DNA from: Bacteroidales bacterium
GTDB lineage: Bacteria; Bacteroidota; Bacteroidia; Bacteroidales; UBA932
DNA length: 64,000 nucleotides
Reading direction: 5' to 3'
Assembly: GCA_017561885.1 (NCBI GenBank)
Contig: JAFZBF010000041.1
Coordinates: 62,001 to 126,000 of the forward strand
Shown here: piece by piece, positions 43,622 to 50,731 of the stretch
Numbering within the stretch: the stretch's first letter is position 1
How the letters are laid out: every line of letters begins with the position of its first letter
Made by a program: the position numbers and the translations under genes
Notes under the pieces: generated by a model
The model's input: the letters and a program-made list of their open reading frames with translations, nothing else
What the model was told of the DNA's origin: nothing
Database searches by the model: none

Positions 43622-44524
43622 TCATTCCGCATGCGCGGCTCTTGACTTGTTTACAATCCATACACCGGCGAAGACCAGCAATATCGCAAGCACCTTCTGC
43701 CAGCTTAGCACATCCAGACCCGCGATGATGCTCACCACCACAGCTATGATCGGCTGAAGGTAGGTGTACATACTCACGATTGTCGGCCTGAGCCTGCGCT
43801 GTCCCGCAGGTATCAAAAAATAAGCCACTATGGTGGCGAAGACCACTACATAACCTATCTCCAACGCCAGCCGGGGAGTGACGGCCGCATAATCTACGGC
43901 CAGGATGGGCTTCAAAGACAGCGGTATAGCCACCACCGCAGAGAACAGGAACATCCACTTCATCAGCGTGACGATACCGTATTTCTGAGTCAGCGGCCTG
44001 AAAATGCCCAGATATGCACCGAAGGTGAAGCAGTTCAGCAGAATCAGCACAATTCCGCCCGGAGTCGAAGTCTGAAGTCCACTCTTGAAATGAAGCGAAG
44101 TGAATATCAGCAGCAAAGCTCCGGCCAGAGAGGTCACCACACCCAACACTTTCTTGCCGGTGATCGGTTCCTTGAGAAAGATGGCAGCGAAGACCATCGC
44201 CCACAACGGAGTCAGGGACCCCAGGATCGAGCAGTCGATGGTCGATGCCATTGTGATACCCTTCAGGAAGGTGTATTGCGGCAGCACAAGACCAATTATG
44301 CCGGCCAGCGCCATCAGGCACACATCATTGAAAGGCGCCTTCTCCCCTTTGGCAAAAAGCGACATCAGCCAGAAAGCGGCCGTCGCGGCGAACATCCTGA
44401 TCCCGAACAGAGCCTCTGGCGACACAGTTACCGCATTCGCGATATCCTTGCAGAACACGATGTTCAGCCCGAATATCGTGTACGCAGCTGCACACGCCAG
44501 ATGTCCCGTCAGTTTGGAGTTCAT
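43622..44524 (-). CDS. EamA/DMT-family transporter
   Basis: 300 residues from the ATG at 44524, with ten hydrophobic spans in two EamA repeats (GLVLPQYTFLKGITMASTID, SLTPLWAMVFAAIFLKEPIT and, in the second repeat, SMYTYLQPIIAVVVSIIAG). It is an inner-membrane exporter or importer of small metabolites with unknown substrate. The -7 box TATCTTTG stands only 5 nt before the ATG, suggesting a leaderless message. DUF456 follows. It is divergent from the serpin gene. Confidence 0.9.
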   Translation of the reverse strand: MNSKLTGHLACAAAYTIFGLNIVFCKDIANAVTVSPEALFGIRMFAATAAFWLMSLFAKGEKAPFNDVCLMALAGIIGLVLPQYTFLKGITMASTIDCSILGSLTPLWAMVFAAIFLKEPITGKKVLGVVTSLAGALLLIFTSLHFKSGLQTSTPGGIVLILLNCFTFGAYLGIFRPLTQKYGIVTLMKWMFLFSAVVAIPLSLKPILAVDYAAVTPRLALEIGYVVVFATIVAYFLIPAGQRRLRPTIVSMYTYLQPIIAVVVSIIAGLDVLSWQKVLAILLVFAGVWIVNKSRAAHAE

Positions 44525-44529
44525 GGGGA

Positions 44530-44537
44530 CAAAGATA
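44530..44537 (-). promoter_or_regulatory. -7 box of EamA-DUF456 operon, leaderless position
   Basis: Minus-strand TATCTTTG at 44537-44530, 5 nt before the ATG at 44524. The same spacing is seen at the patatin gene (27021-27028). Confidence 0.5.
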
Positions 44538-44620
44538 GTCAATACTGGGAAATGGCGGTTTCTGGGAACAGAACAGAAGAAGTTATCTTCAGTTTTTATA
44601 TCTTCGGCACGATTATCGCG

Positions 44621-44635
44621 TTTAGACCGTCTAAA
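44621..44635. promoter_or_regulatory. inverted repeat in serpin leader
   Basis: TTTAGAC-C-GTCTAAA, 7-bp perfect arms with one central base. It is 14 bp before the serpin ATG and about 15 bp after a TATCTTCG box (44599-44606) that resembles -7. It could be an operator or a small RNA hairpin. Confidence 0.45.
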
Positions 44636-44649
44636 ACCATCATTAAAAA

Positions 44650-45891
44650 ATGAAGAAGATGTTCACCTTGACACTTATAGCCGCCACGATGCTGGCAACG
44701 GCCTGCGACAAGGATCAGCCGCAGAAGACCGGGGATAACGTACGCAATGACATCGTCCTGACCAAAGCACAGTCTGAACTTTGCAGACAGACAAACGATT
44801 TCACCTTCGACTTTATGAAGATACTGACAGACAAGGAGAAGAAGGATATTAATATTTTCGCTTCACCGTTCAGCCTCCAGACTGTACTTGCAATGACGGC
44901 CGAAGGCGCCGCAGGCGACACGCGCGAAGAGATGGTCAAAGCCCTCCGGCTCGACAAGTATAGCGAGGAAGAGGTCACCGAATATTTCAAGACCCTTATA
45001 CCTGCCTTGGAGAGCGTTGACAAGACCACAGTGATGGAGATTGCCAACTCCTTCTGGTCAAAAGAATCTATAAAAATCAAGGAAGACTACGCAGCGAAGC
45101 TCAAGGCCAATTATTATGCAGAGTGCAAGACCCTAAAAAACGACATTTTGAAAGCTGCCGCTGAAATCAACAGCTGGTGCAGCAAAAAGACCCACGGGAT
45201 GATCAATCAGGTTGTCGACCAGGTTCCTGCCGACCAGATGGTCGCCCTGGTCAACGCCATCTATTTCAAAGGCGAGTGGAGCACCCCTTTCTCAGAGTCA
45301 TCAAATTATGACGACAACTTCACCAACCAAGACGGCAGCACCAAGAAAGTCACACTGATGAGCAGGAGCGCCAATATGTCCGTATATGTCGGTAAAGAAG
45401 CCTCGGCCCTCAATCTGGCCTACGGCAACGGAGCATACGTGATGACCGTGATACTTCCTGACAAAGGAGTAGATGTTAACACGATCGTGGCAGGCCTCGA
45501 TGAAGACACATGGAGCAACTACCGTTTCGGAGGCAGCAGATATGAGGTGACCGTCTCACTGCCCAAGTTCGAGACCGAATACACTGCTTCAGGCCTCTGC
45601 ATCGCCACTCTGGAAGATATGGGTATGGAAAAAGCCTTCACCCGTGCAGCCAATTTCTCAGGCATCAGCGACACCGGCCTCTTCATTGACCAGGTAATCC
45701 ACAAGGCCAAGGTCAAAGTGAATGAAAAAGGAACCGAGGCGGCCGCGGTGTCATATGTCGGGATGCGACTGACAAGCGCGATACCGCCTCAGGAGCATAT
45801 TTACTTCAAGGTCGACCGTCCGTTCATCTACGCCATCAGCGAAGTCAGCACGGGAGCGATCGTCTTCCTTGGAATTCAGAGGCAATTCTGA
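44650..45891 (+). CDS. serpin family protease inhibitor, lipoprotein
   Basis: 413 residues. Lipobox ATAC gives lipidated Cys19. The serpin fold is clear: NIFASPFSLQTVLAMTAEGA, VALVNAIYFKGEW, the hinge NEKGTEAAAVS (residues 358-368) and the C-terminal DRPFIYAISEVSTGAIVFLG. The Ala-rich hinge marks an inhibitory serpin. By counting from the hinge Gly, the reactive bond falls near Arg-Leu-Thr-Ser (373-376), so the target is uncertain (perhaps elastase- or subtilisin-like). As a surface lipoprotein it could shield the cell from host or microbial proteases (inference). It converges on the flavodoxin gene with a 5-bp gap. Confidence 0.94.
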   Translation: MKKMFTLTLIAATMLATACDKDQPQKTGDNVRNDIVLTKAQSELCRQTNDFTFDFMKILTDKEKKDINIFASPFSLQTVLAMTAEGAAGDTREEMVKALRLDKYSEEEVTEYFKTLIPALESVDKTTVMEIANSFWSKESIKIKEDYAAKLKANYYAECKTLKNDILKAAAEINSWCSKKTHGMINQVVDQVPADQMVALVNAIYFKGEWSTPFSESSNYDDNFTNQDGSTKKVTLMSRSANMSVYVGKEASALNLAYGNGAYVMTVILPDKGVDVNTIVAGLDEDTWSNYRFGGSRYEVTVSLPKFETEYTASGLCIATLEDMGMEKAFTRAANFSGISDTGLFIDQVIHKAKVKVNEKGTEAAAVSYVGMRLTSAIPPQEHIYFKVDRPFIYAISEVSTGAIVFLGIQRQF

Positions 45892-45896
45892 TGACG

Positions 45897-46688
45897 TTAT
45901 CTTTCAACTCCGACAATAAACGGAGCATCGCCATCTTCAGGAACACAGACATAGACTGCGACGGGAGAAGCCTCTCCGCCGAAGCCCATCGTCGATGCGC
46001 AGTTGAACACCCACTGCTCGGGATCCTGATCCTGGACTGAATAAGTTTCGGGAGTCAGGGGAAAACGGTTGAAATCGGCCATTGCAGCCTGGAACACTTC
46101 CATAGCCTTGCTGCCCTCCTCCACCGGAAGCTTCTCTCCAAAAGTAGCCACGGCTGTCGGGTCGTTGGCGAGGAAAGCTGCCACGAGACTCCTGGCCTTC
46201 GGTGCGTTGTTCTGCCTTACTCCAAGTGAATTCAGGATAACAGCGTCGGGGCACAGAGCCTTGAGGTCTCTCACGCTGTCAAAGCGGCCGCCCGTACCAT
46301 AGGTGCAGAACGGAACAACCTTCTTGCCTGCAAGATTGTACTTTGTCAGGAATGATTTCATAGGAAGCGCGATGGTACCGAACCAGATGGGGTAGCCCAG
46401 GTAGATGGTGTCATACTTGCCGAGGTCGACCTTCATGTCACCGAGTTCCGGAAGTATGCCGGCCTGCATCTGTTTCTGGCAAATTTCAATGGTCTGGTTG
46501 AAATCGAGAGGATAGTCCTCTTTCAAGACAACCTTGATCATATCGATGCCGAGATCTTCAGCTATTGCTTTGGCCACAGTCTCGGTGGTTCCGGTCTGGG
46601 AATAATAGATGACAACAGACTTGCCTGACTTGTCACCGCAAGATGCGAGCAACAACGTTGCCGCCATAATCAATAACAGTTTTTTCAT
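45897..46688 (-). CDS. flavodoxin-fold lipoprotein
   Basis: 263 residues. The lipobox LASC places lipidated Cys at 17, so the protein is exported, unusual for flavodoxins. The FMN phosphate loop is SQTGTTETVAK (residues 30-40), followed by YDTIYLGYPIWFGTIALPM and FCTYGTGGRFDSV for the ring loops. The last 60 residues (YSVQDQDPEQWVFNCASTMG and on) are a C-terminal extension not found in classic flavodoxins. The role may be periplasmic redox, or quinone reduction as in WrbA-like proteins (inference). It is the gene after uxaC by 15 bp, on the same strand. Confidence 0.85.
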   Translation of the reverse strand: MKKLLLIMAATLLLASCGDKSGKSVVIYYSQTGTTETVAKAIAEDLGIDMIKVVLKEDYPLDFNQTIEICQKQMQAGILPELGDMKVDLGKYDTIYLGYPIWFGTIALPMKSFLTKYNLAGKKVVPFCTYGTGGRFDSVRDLKALCPDAVILNSLGVRQNNAPKARSLVAAFLANDPTAVATFGEKLPVEEGSKAMEVFQAAMADFNRFPLTPETYSVQDQDPEQWVFNCASTMGFGGEASPVAVYVCVPEDGDAPFIVGVER

Positions 46689-46703
46689 GGTTATATCGTT
46701 TTA

Positions 46704-48107
46704 TCAGAACCCGAAATACGTATTGGCATTGTTGTAAGAGATGTCTGAAACCATCTTGTGGATGAACTTCATCTCGCTGCGCGGCAGTTTGCCGTCCTCG
46801 ATATCCTTTCCGAGAACATCGCAGAGGATGCGGCGGAAATAGTCGTGGCGGGGATATGAGAGGAAGCTGCGGGAGTCTGTCAGCATACCGACGAAGCGGC
46901 TCAGCAGACCGAGAGATGACAGCGCGTTGATCTGCTTGCGCATGCCGTCTTCCTGATCTAGGAACCACCAGCCGCTGCCGAACTGCATCTTGCCGGGAAC
47001 CGTACCGTCGTTGAAGGTGTATGCCATAACGGTCAGCACCTCGTTGTCCTTCGGGTTGAGGCAGTACAGGATAGTCTTTGCAAGGGCGTCGTTCTTTGCA
47101 AGGCGGTCGAGGAACTTGTGGCCGGCCTCTGCCATCGGCAGGTCGTTGATTGCGTCGAAACCGGTGTCAGGACCGAGCTTCTTGAACATCTTTGTATTGT
47201 TGTTGCGGATCGGGCCTACGTGGAACTGCTGTGTCCAGCCGCTCTTTGCATCCATAACTCCGAAGTCGAACATCAGTGCGCTCTGGAACTTGTCGAACTC
47301 CTTCGGTGTAGGCTTCTTGCCGGCAAGGGCGTTCTTGAAGATTCTGTTGATTTCAGTGGCTGTATAGTCGGCGGCATGGAAAGTATCCATTCCGTGGTCG
47401 CTCAGGCGGCAGCCCATACTCTCGAAGAAATCGTGGCGTTTCTGAAGGGCCTCGAGCAGGTCACGGTAGCTCTTGATTTCCATTCCGGCAGCCTTCTCAA
47501 GCTTGCCGATGTACTCTTTGTATGCCTTGGGGTTGTCGACTCCCAGAGCCTTGTCGGGCCTCCAGGCGGGAAGCACCTTGGTACCGAACGGATTGGCAGC
47601 GATTTGTTTGTGGTATTCCAGGTTGTCGACAGGGTCGTCGGTGGTGCAGACTATCTTCACATTGGAACCCGTCATCAGTTTCTGTGCACGGAAATCCTCG
47701 GTAGCGAGCTTGGCGTTGCACTCCTCGTAGATTTCGCGGGCTGTGGAAGGATTCAGCACCTTGTCGATACCGAAGATGCGTGAAAGCTCGAGGTGAGACC
47801 AGTGATACAGCGGGTTGCGCATGGCATACTGAAGGGTCTCGGCCCATTTCTCAAATTTCTCCCAGTCGGACTTGTTGCCGGTGATGTATTCCTCGGGAAC
47901 GCCGTTGCCGCGCATTGCGCGCCACTTGTAGTGGTCACCGCCAAGCCACACCTCAGTCATATTCTTGAACTGGGTATTCTCGGCAATCATCTTGGGAACC
48001 AGATGGCAGTGGTAGTCGATAATCGGCATCTTCTCGGCACTCTCGTGATACAGTTCACGGGCAGCGTCCGTAGTCAGCATAAAATCTTTAGTGATGAACG
48101 GGGTCAT
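46704..48107 (-). CDS. uxaC: glucuronate isomerase
   Basis: 467 residues, normal for UxaC. Motifs: PIIDYHCHLVPKMIAEN with the metal-site His pair, AMRGNGVPEEYITG, TTDDPVDNLEYHK, MGCRLSDHGMDTF and the C-terminal LTDSRSFLSYPRHDYFRRI. It isomerises D-glucuronate to D-fructuronate (and galacturonate to tagaturonate) in the cytoplasm, feeding the kdgK-kdgA-uxuA products. Its promoter shares 16 identical bases with the araA promoter. The flavodoxin lipoprotein follows. Confidence 0.96.
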   Translation of the reverse strand: MTPFITKDFMLTTDAARELYHESAEKMPIIDYHCHLVPKMIAENTQFKNMTEVWLGGDHYKWRAMRGNGVPEEYITGNKSDWEKFEKWAETLQYAMRNPLYHWSHLELSRIFGIDKVLNPSTAREIYEECNAKLATEDFRAQKLMTGSNVKIVCTTDDPVDNLEYHKQIAANPFGTKVLPAWRPDKALGVDNPKAYKEYIGKLEKAAGMEIKSYRDLLEALQKRHDFFESMGCRLSDHGMDTFHAADYTATEINRIFKNALAGKKPTPKEFDKFQSALMFDFGVMDAKSGWTQQFHVGPIRNNNTKMFKKLGPDTGFDAINDLPMAEAGHKFLDRLAKNDALAKTILYCLNPKDNEVLTVMAYTFNDGTVPGKMQFGSGWWFLDQEDGMRKQINALSSLGLLSRFVGMLTDSRSFLSYPRHDYFRRILCDVLGKDIEDGKLPRSEMKFIHKMVSDISYNNANTYFGF

Positions 48108-48135
48108 ATCTTGCGTATTTTTAAATTTATAGATC

Positions 48136-48151
48136 GATTCTTACAAATTTA
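48136..48151 (-). promoter_or_regulatory. uxaC core promoter with 16-nt sequence shared with araA
   Basis: Minus strand TAAATTTGTAAGAATC (48151-48136): -7 box TAAATTTG plus eight downstream bases. A CTTG (48175-48172) 20 nt upstream is a near -33 match and lies in the 3' end of the CobW gene. The identical 16-mer occurs at 57324-57339 ahead of araA. Confidence 0.65.
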
Positions 48152-48166
48152 TTCAAAATATGTCTT

Positions 48167-49297
48167 TCAGGCAAGACAGAAATCCAGTTCCTCGGCAAGT
48201 TTGGCGCGGTCGAGATGCTGGCCGATGAAAACCAGCTTTATCATACGGTCGCCACACTCGTCGTCCCAGTCCATAGCAAGCGTTGGGTCTTCCATCATCA
48301 GCGCCTCGAGCTCGTCTGCCGGAGCAGTGGCGTACCACTGTCCTATCTCACGCAGCTGTTTCTGGCGGCCGCTCTGCTCGAAGAGGTACGACATATCGTT
48401 GTTGTCGGTAAACCAGCAGATGCCCTTGGCGCGGATGATGTTCGACGGCCATTGCTTGATGACGAAGCGGTCGAACTTGTTGACGTCGAACGGACGGCGG
48501 CGGTAGTATACGAAAGTTCCGATGCCGTATTCCTCCTCTTCCTCGCTCTCCTCCTCATCCTCAATCGGTTTGCCAAGCTCCTTGATCCAGGCTGCCGACA
48601 GGCTGGCCTTGTCGAAATTGAAGCTGTTGGTGTTGAGTATCTGCTGCAGCGCCACATCTGCGAACTTGCATTCCACGATCTCTGCAGTCGGCTGGATGGC
48701 GCGCACCACAGCCTTTATCTGCTTCAGTTCTTCTTCGGTCACCTGATCGACTTTGTTGAGCAGTATGATATCGCAGAACTCTATCTGCTGGATGATGAGG
48801 TTCTCTATGTCTTCGTCATCGATGTTGTCTCTTGTGAGATCCTTCGCGCAAGCGAATTCATCCCTGAGCCTCAGGGCGTCCACCACCGATACTATGCAAT
48901 CCAGACGGGGAATTCCGTACTTGGTGTACTCCGGGGGCATGCCGGCTATAGAGCAGATGGTCTGTGCGATCGGGACAGGCTCGCAGATGCCGCTGGCCTC
49001 GATGACTATGTAGTCGAAACTGCCGGTCTTGATGAGGTCGCATAGCTGGTTCACGAGATCCATCTTGAGAGTGCAGCATATACATCCGTTCTGAAGAGCG
49101 ACCAGACTGTCGTCCTGCTGCTTGACCACACCGCCCTGCTGTATCAGGCTGGCGTCGATATTGACTTCGCCTATGTCGTTGACGATTACGGCGAACTTGA
49201 TGCCCTGACGGTTGCTGAGAATCCTGTTTACGAGAGTGGTCTTGCCGCTGCCCAGATATCCGGTGAGCAGCAATACCGGAGTTGATTTAGCGTTCAT
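48167..49297 (-). CDS. CobW-family GTP-dependent metal chaperone
   Basis: 376 residues of the G3E GTPase family. P-loop GYLGSGKT (13-20), CxCC metal motif (Cys72, Cys74, Cys75) in NGCICCTLK, NKVD at about 181-184 and the C-terminal CobW domain (about 255-376). It would hand Zn2+ or another metal to a client protein at the cost of GTP. Residues 246-256 are an almost pure Glu/Asp run (EDEEESEEEEE) between the two domains, which is uncommon and could bind metal. Client and metal cannot be told; no Zur-type gene neighbour is present. Confidence 0.92.
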   Translation of the reverse strand: MNAKSTPVLLLTGYLGSGKTTLVNRILSNRQGIKFAVIVNDIGEVNIDASLIQQGGVVKQQDDSLVALQNGCICCTLKMDLVNQLCDLIKTGSFDYIVIEASGICEPVPIAQTICSIAGMPPEYTKYGIPRLDCIVSVVDALRLRDEFACAKDLTRDNIDDEDIENLIIQQIEFCDIILLNKVDQVTEEELKQIKAVVRAIQPTAEIVECKFADVALQQILNTNSFNFDKASLSAAWIKELGKPIEDEEESEEEEEYGIGTFVYYRRRPFDVNKFDRFVIKQWPSNIIRAKGICWFTDNNDMSYLFEQSGRQKQLREIGQWYATAPADELEALMMEDPTLAMDWDDECGDRMIKLVFIGQHLDRAKLAEELDFCLA

Positions 49298-49332
49298 TTC
49301 TTTCCTTTGTTATCCGCTGACAAAAATACGAA

Positions 49333-50409
49333 TCAAAACTGATATTCGATAAGGTTTTTTACCCCGGGCCATGAGCCGAGATAGTTGGCTACTTTGCCCT
49401 TTACATAGATTTTCCTGTGCTTGAGCTGGGGGTTGTCCCTGAGGTTAAGCTGGGAGCGCAGGGCAGCTTTGCTGAGCTCGACGGCCATGCAGTCCGACCT
49501 CTGAGAGGCGGCCAGTGACGAGGCGACGGCGATATGCGTAGTGGAGGCTATGCTGTCGGTGAAGAAGTTCACGTTATCGGCCGTACAGTCTCCTCCTACT
49601 ATATATCCCCACACCCAGACCGTATCGCCGACGTGCTGTCCTGCTGCCTCCACGCTGAACGCTGTCCTCGGCGTCAGTCCGTCCTCCTCGAAGAAAGTGC
49701 CGTCCGTCACGACATCTTCCGTTTCATAGACTGCCTGGGTGTCCACTGTAACCTCGAATATAGACTCTCCGGAATCGGACGAGGCATCGAGGTTTATGGT
49801 CAGGTTTACTCCAGCCCGGAGCGTCCTCTTGAAGATCGGCTTGGTTTCAGTGTCGGTGACTATGTCGAACCGAACCTCACCGGGCGGAAAGTAGGCATAC
49901 CTCTGTTCTCCGACCGGATAGAGCAGATTCTTCTCTCCCTGCACGATCCTGACCGGACTTGTTCCGAACATCTCGCGGTAATGGCTGCCGTAGTTCAGCC
50001 TCACGCCGCTGTTGACCTGGGAGCATTCCAGCTGGACCTTGGTCGTTTCATCAGCGACTATGTCTACCTGGACCTCTGCACCCCAGCGGGGAGAATCGAA
50101 GGCCGGAACGGAATAGTCGCCGGACAGCAGCGATACGTTATATGTCCCTTCTGACAGCAGGATGGATTCCGGCCTGTCACCGTACAGGCCGTTGTAGTAC
50201 ACCTTCCCCGTAAGGTCGGCGACAGTGAGCACGAATGAATTGGTGTCCGGGAGCGCCGCGGACTTGAGCGCAGGGACATCATTGTAGAAAAGGGCGATCC
50301 TCAGTTGAAGGCCACCCTGGCGCAATCCCTCTTTTCCCCCGTCGGGCAGCACCTGACACGACGCGGCAAACATTGCAATCCCCATACAGATTGCTGCAAA
50401 TCTTTTCAT
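49333..50409 (-). CDS. DUF4493 / DUF6359 lipoprotein
   Basis: 358 residues from the ATG at 50409. A GGAGG stretch 8 nt before this ATG supports it over the in-frame ATG five codons upstream. Lipobox AASC gives Cys18. Residues about 30-230 match the DUF4493 pattern (FVLTVADLTGKVYYNGLYGD, SEGTYNVSLLSGD). The C-terminal part (VGDTVWVWGYIVGGDC, KHRKIYVKGKVANYLGSWPG) fits the DUF6359 OB-like domain often placed at the end of Bacteroidales surface lipoproteins. Function unknown, probably cell-surface or fimbria-associated. It stands alone, divergent from tRNA-Lys. Confidence 0.82.
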   Translation of the reverse strand: MKRFAAICMGIAMFAASCQVLPDGGKEGLRQGGLQLRIALFYNDVPALKSAALPDTNSFVLTVADLTGKVYYNGLYGDRPESILLSEGTYNVSLLSGDYSVPAFDSPRWGAEVQVDIVADETTKVQLECSQVNSGVRLNYGSHYREMFGTSPVRIVQGEKNLLYPVGEQRYAYFPPGEVRFDIVTDTETKPIFKRTLRAGVNLTINLDASSDSGESIFEVTVDTQAVYETEDVVTDGTFFEEDGLTPRTAFSVEAAGQHVGDTVWVWGYIVGGDCTADNVNFFTDSIASTTHIAVASSLAASQRSDCMAVELSKAALRSQLNLRDNPQLKHRKIYVKGKVANYLGSWPGVKNLIEYQF

Positions 50410-50469
50410 TTCTTTTTCCTCCATTTGTTTTGCGTTACGGGCCGCAATGTAGGTCCTGAAAAGATTCCA

Positions 50470-50497
50470 ATCCGTTTTTAAACATTTATATCCGTTT
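50470..50497. repeat. two direct repeats ATCCGTTT spaced 20 bp
   Basis: ATCCGTTT at 50470-50477 and 50490-50497. The second copy continues into CCGTTTAATAACGG, a 5-bp inverted repeat. The site lies between the DUF4493 lipoprotein gene (-) and tRNA-Lys (+), 60-90 bp upstream of the former. Period of about two helix turns. Confidence 0.5.
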
Positions 50498-50528
50498 AAT
50501 AACGGTTTTAGGGAGGCAATAAATAATA

Positions 50529-50560
50529 TTTGGATATTATTGTGGGATTGCATACTTTTG
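50529..50560 (+). promoter_or_regulatory. tRNA-Lys promoter (exact Bacteroidetes consensus)
   Basis: TTTG at 50529-50532, 20 nt, TACTTTTG at 50553-50560, matching -33 TTTG / -7 TAnnTTTG with consensus spacing. The tRNA 5' end at 50583 leaves a leader of about 15 nt. Confidence 0.85.
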
Positions 50561-50582
50561 CAGTCCCCAAATAAAGGGTCTT

Positions 50583-50655
50583 GACTCGTTAGCTCAGTTG
50601 GTAGAGCACAGCACTTTTAATGCTGGGGTCTTGGGTTCGAGCCCCAAACGGGTCA
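50583..50655 (+). tRNA. tRNA-Lys (anticodon TTT)
   Basis: 73 nt forming a full cloverleaf. Acceptor GACTCGT pairs with ACGGGTC (one G-T pair), D arm AGCTC-AGTTGGTA-GAGC, anticodon stem CAGCA/TGCTG with loop CTTTTAA (anticodon 50616-50618), T arm TTGGG-TTCGAGC-CCCAA. CCA is not encoded. It is transcribed as a single gene, with its own promoter and a terminator that starts inside its 3' arm. Confidence 0.97.
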
Positions 50656-50696
50656 CAAAAAAAGCCGCAGTTTTCTGCGGCTTTTTTTTGTGACCC
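50650..50696. terminator. bidirectional terminator reaching into the tRNA acceptor arm
   Basis: Arm GGGTCAC-A7-GCCGCAG, loop TTTT, arm CTGCGGC-T8-GTGACCC: 21 pairs with one bulged T. The first six bases of the 5' arm (50650-50655) are the 3' acceptor strand and discriminator of the tRNA. It terminates the tRNA and, in the other direction, the operon ending at the GH92 gene. Confidence 0.9.
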
Positions 50697-50731
50697 CGGG
50701 TCGACCTTTTTATGCCCCCTCCTTTAATGTG

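Noticed and set aside
50583..50700. tRNA-Lys 3' end with inverted copy as an attachment site of an integrative element
   Set aside because: The copy is inverted and adjacent, forming a terminator. No integrase, direct repeat or foreign block is seen on either side.
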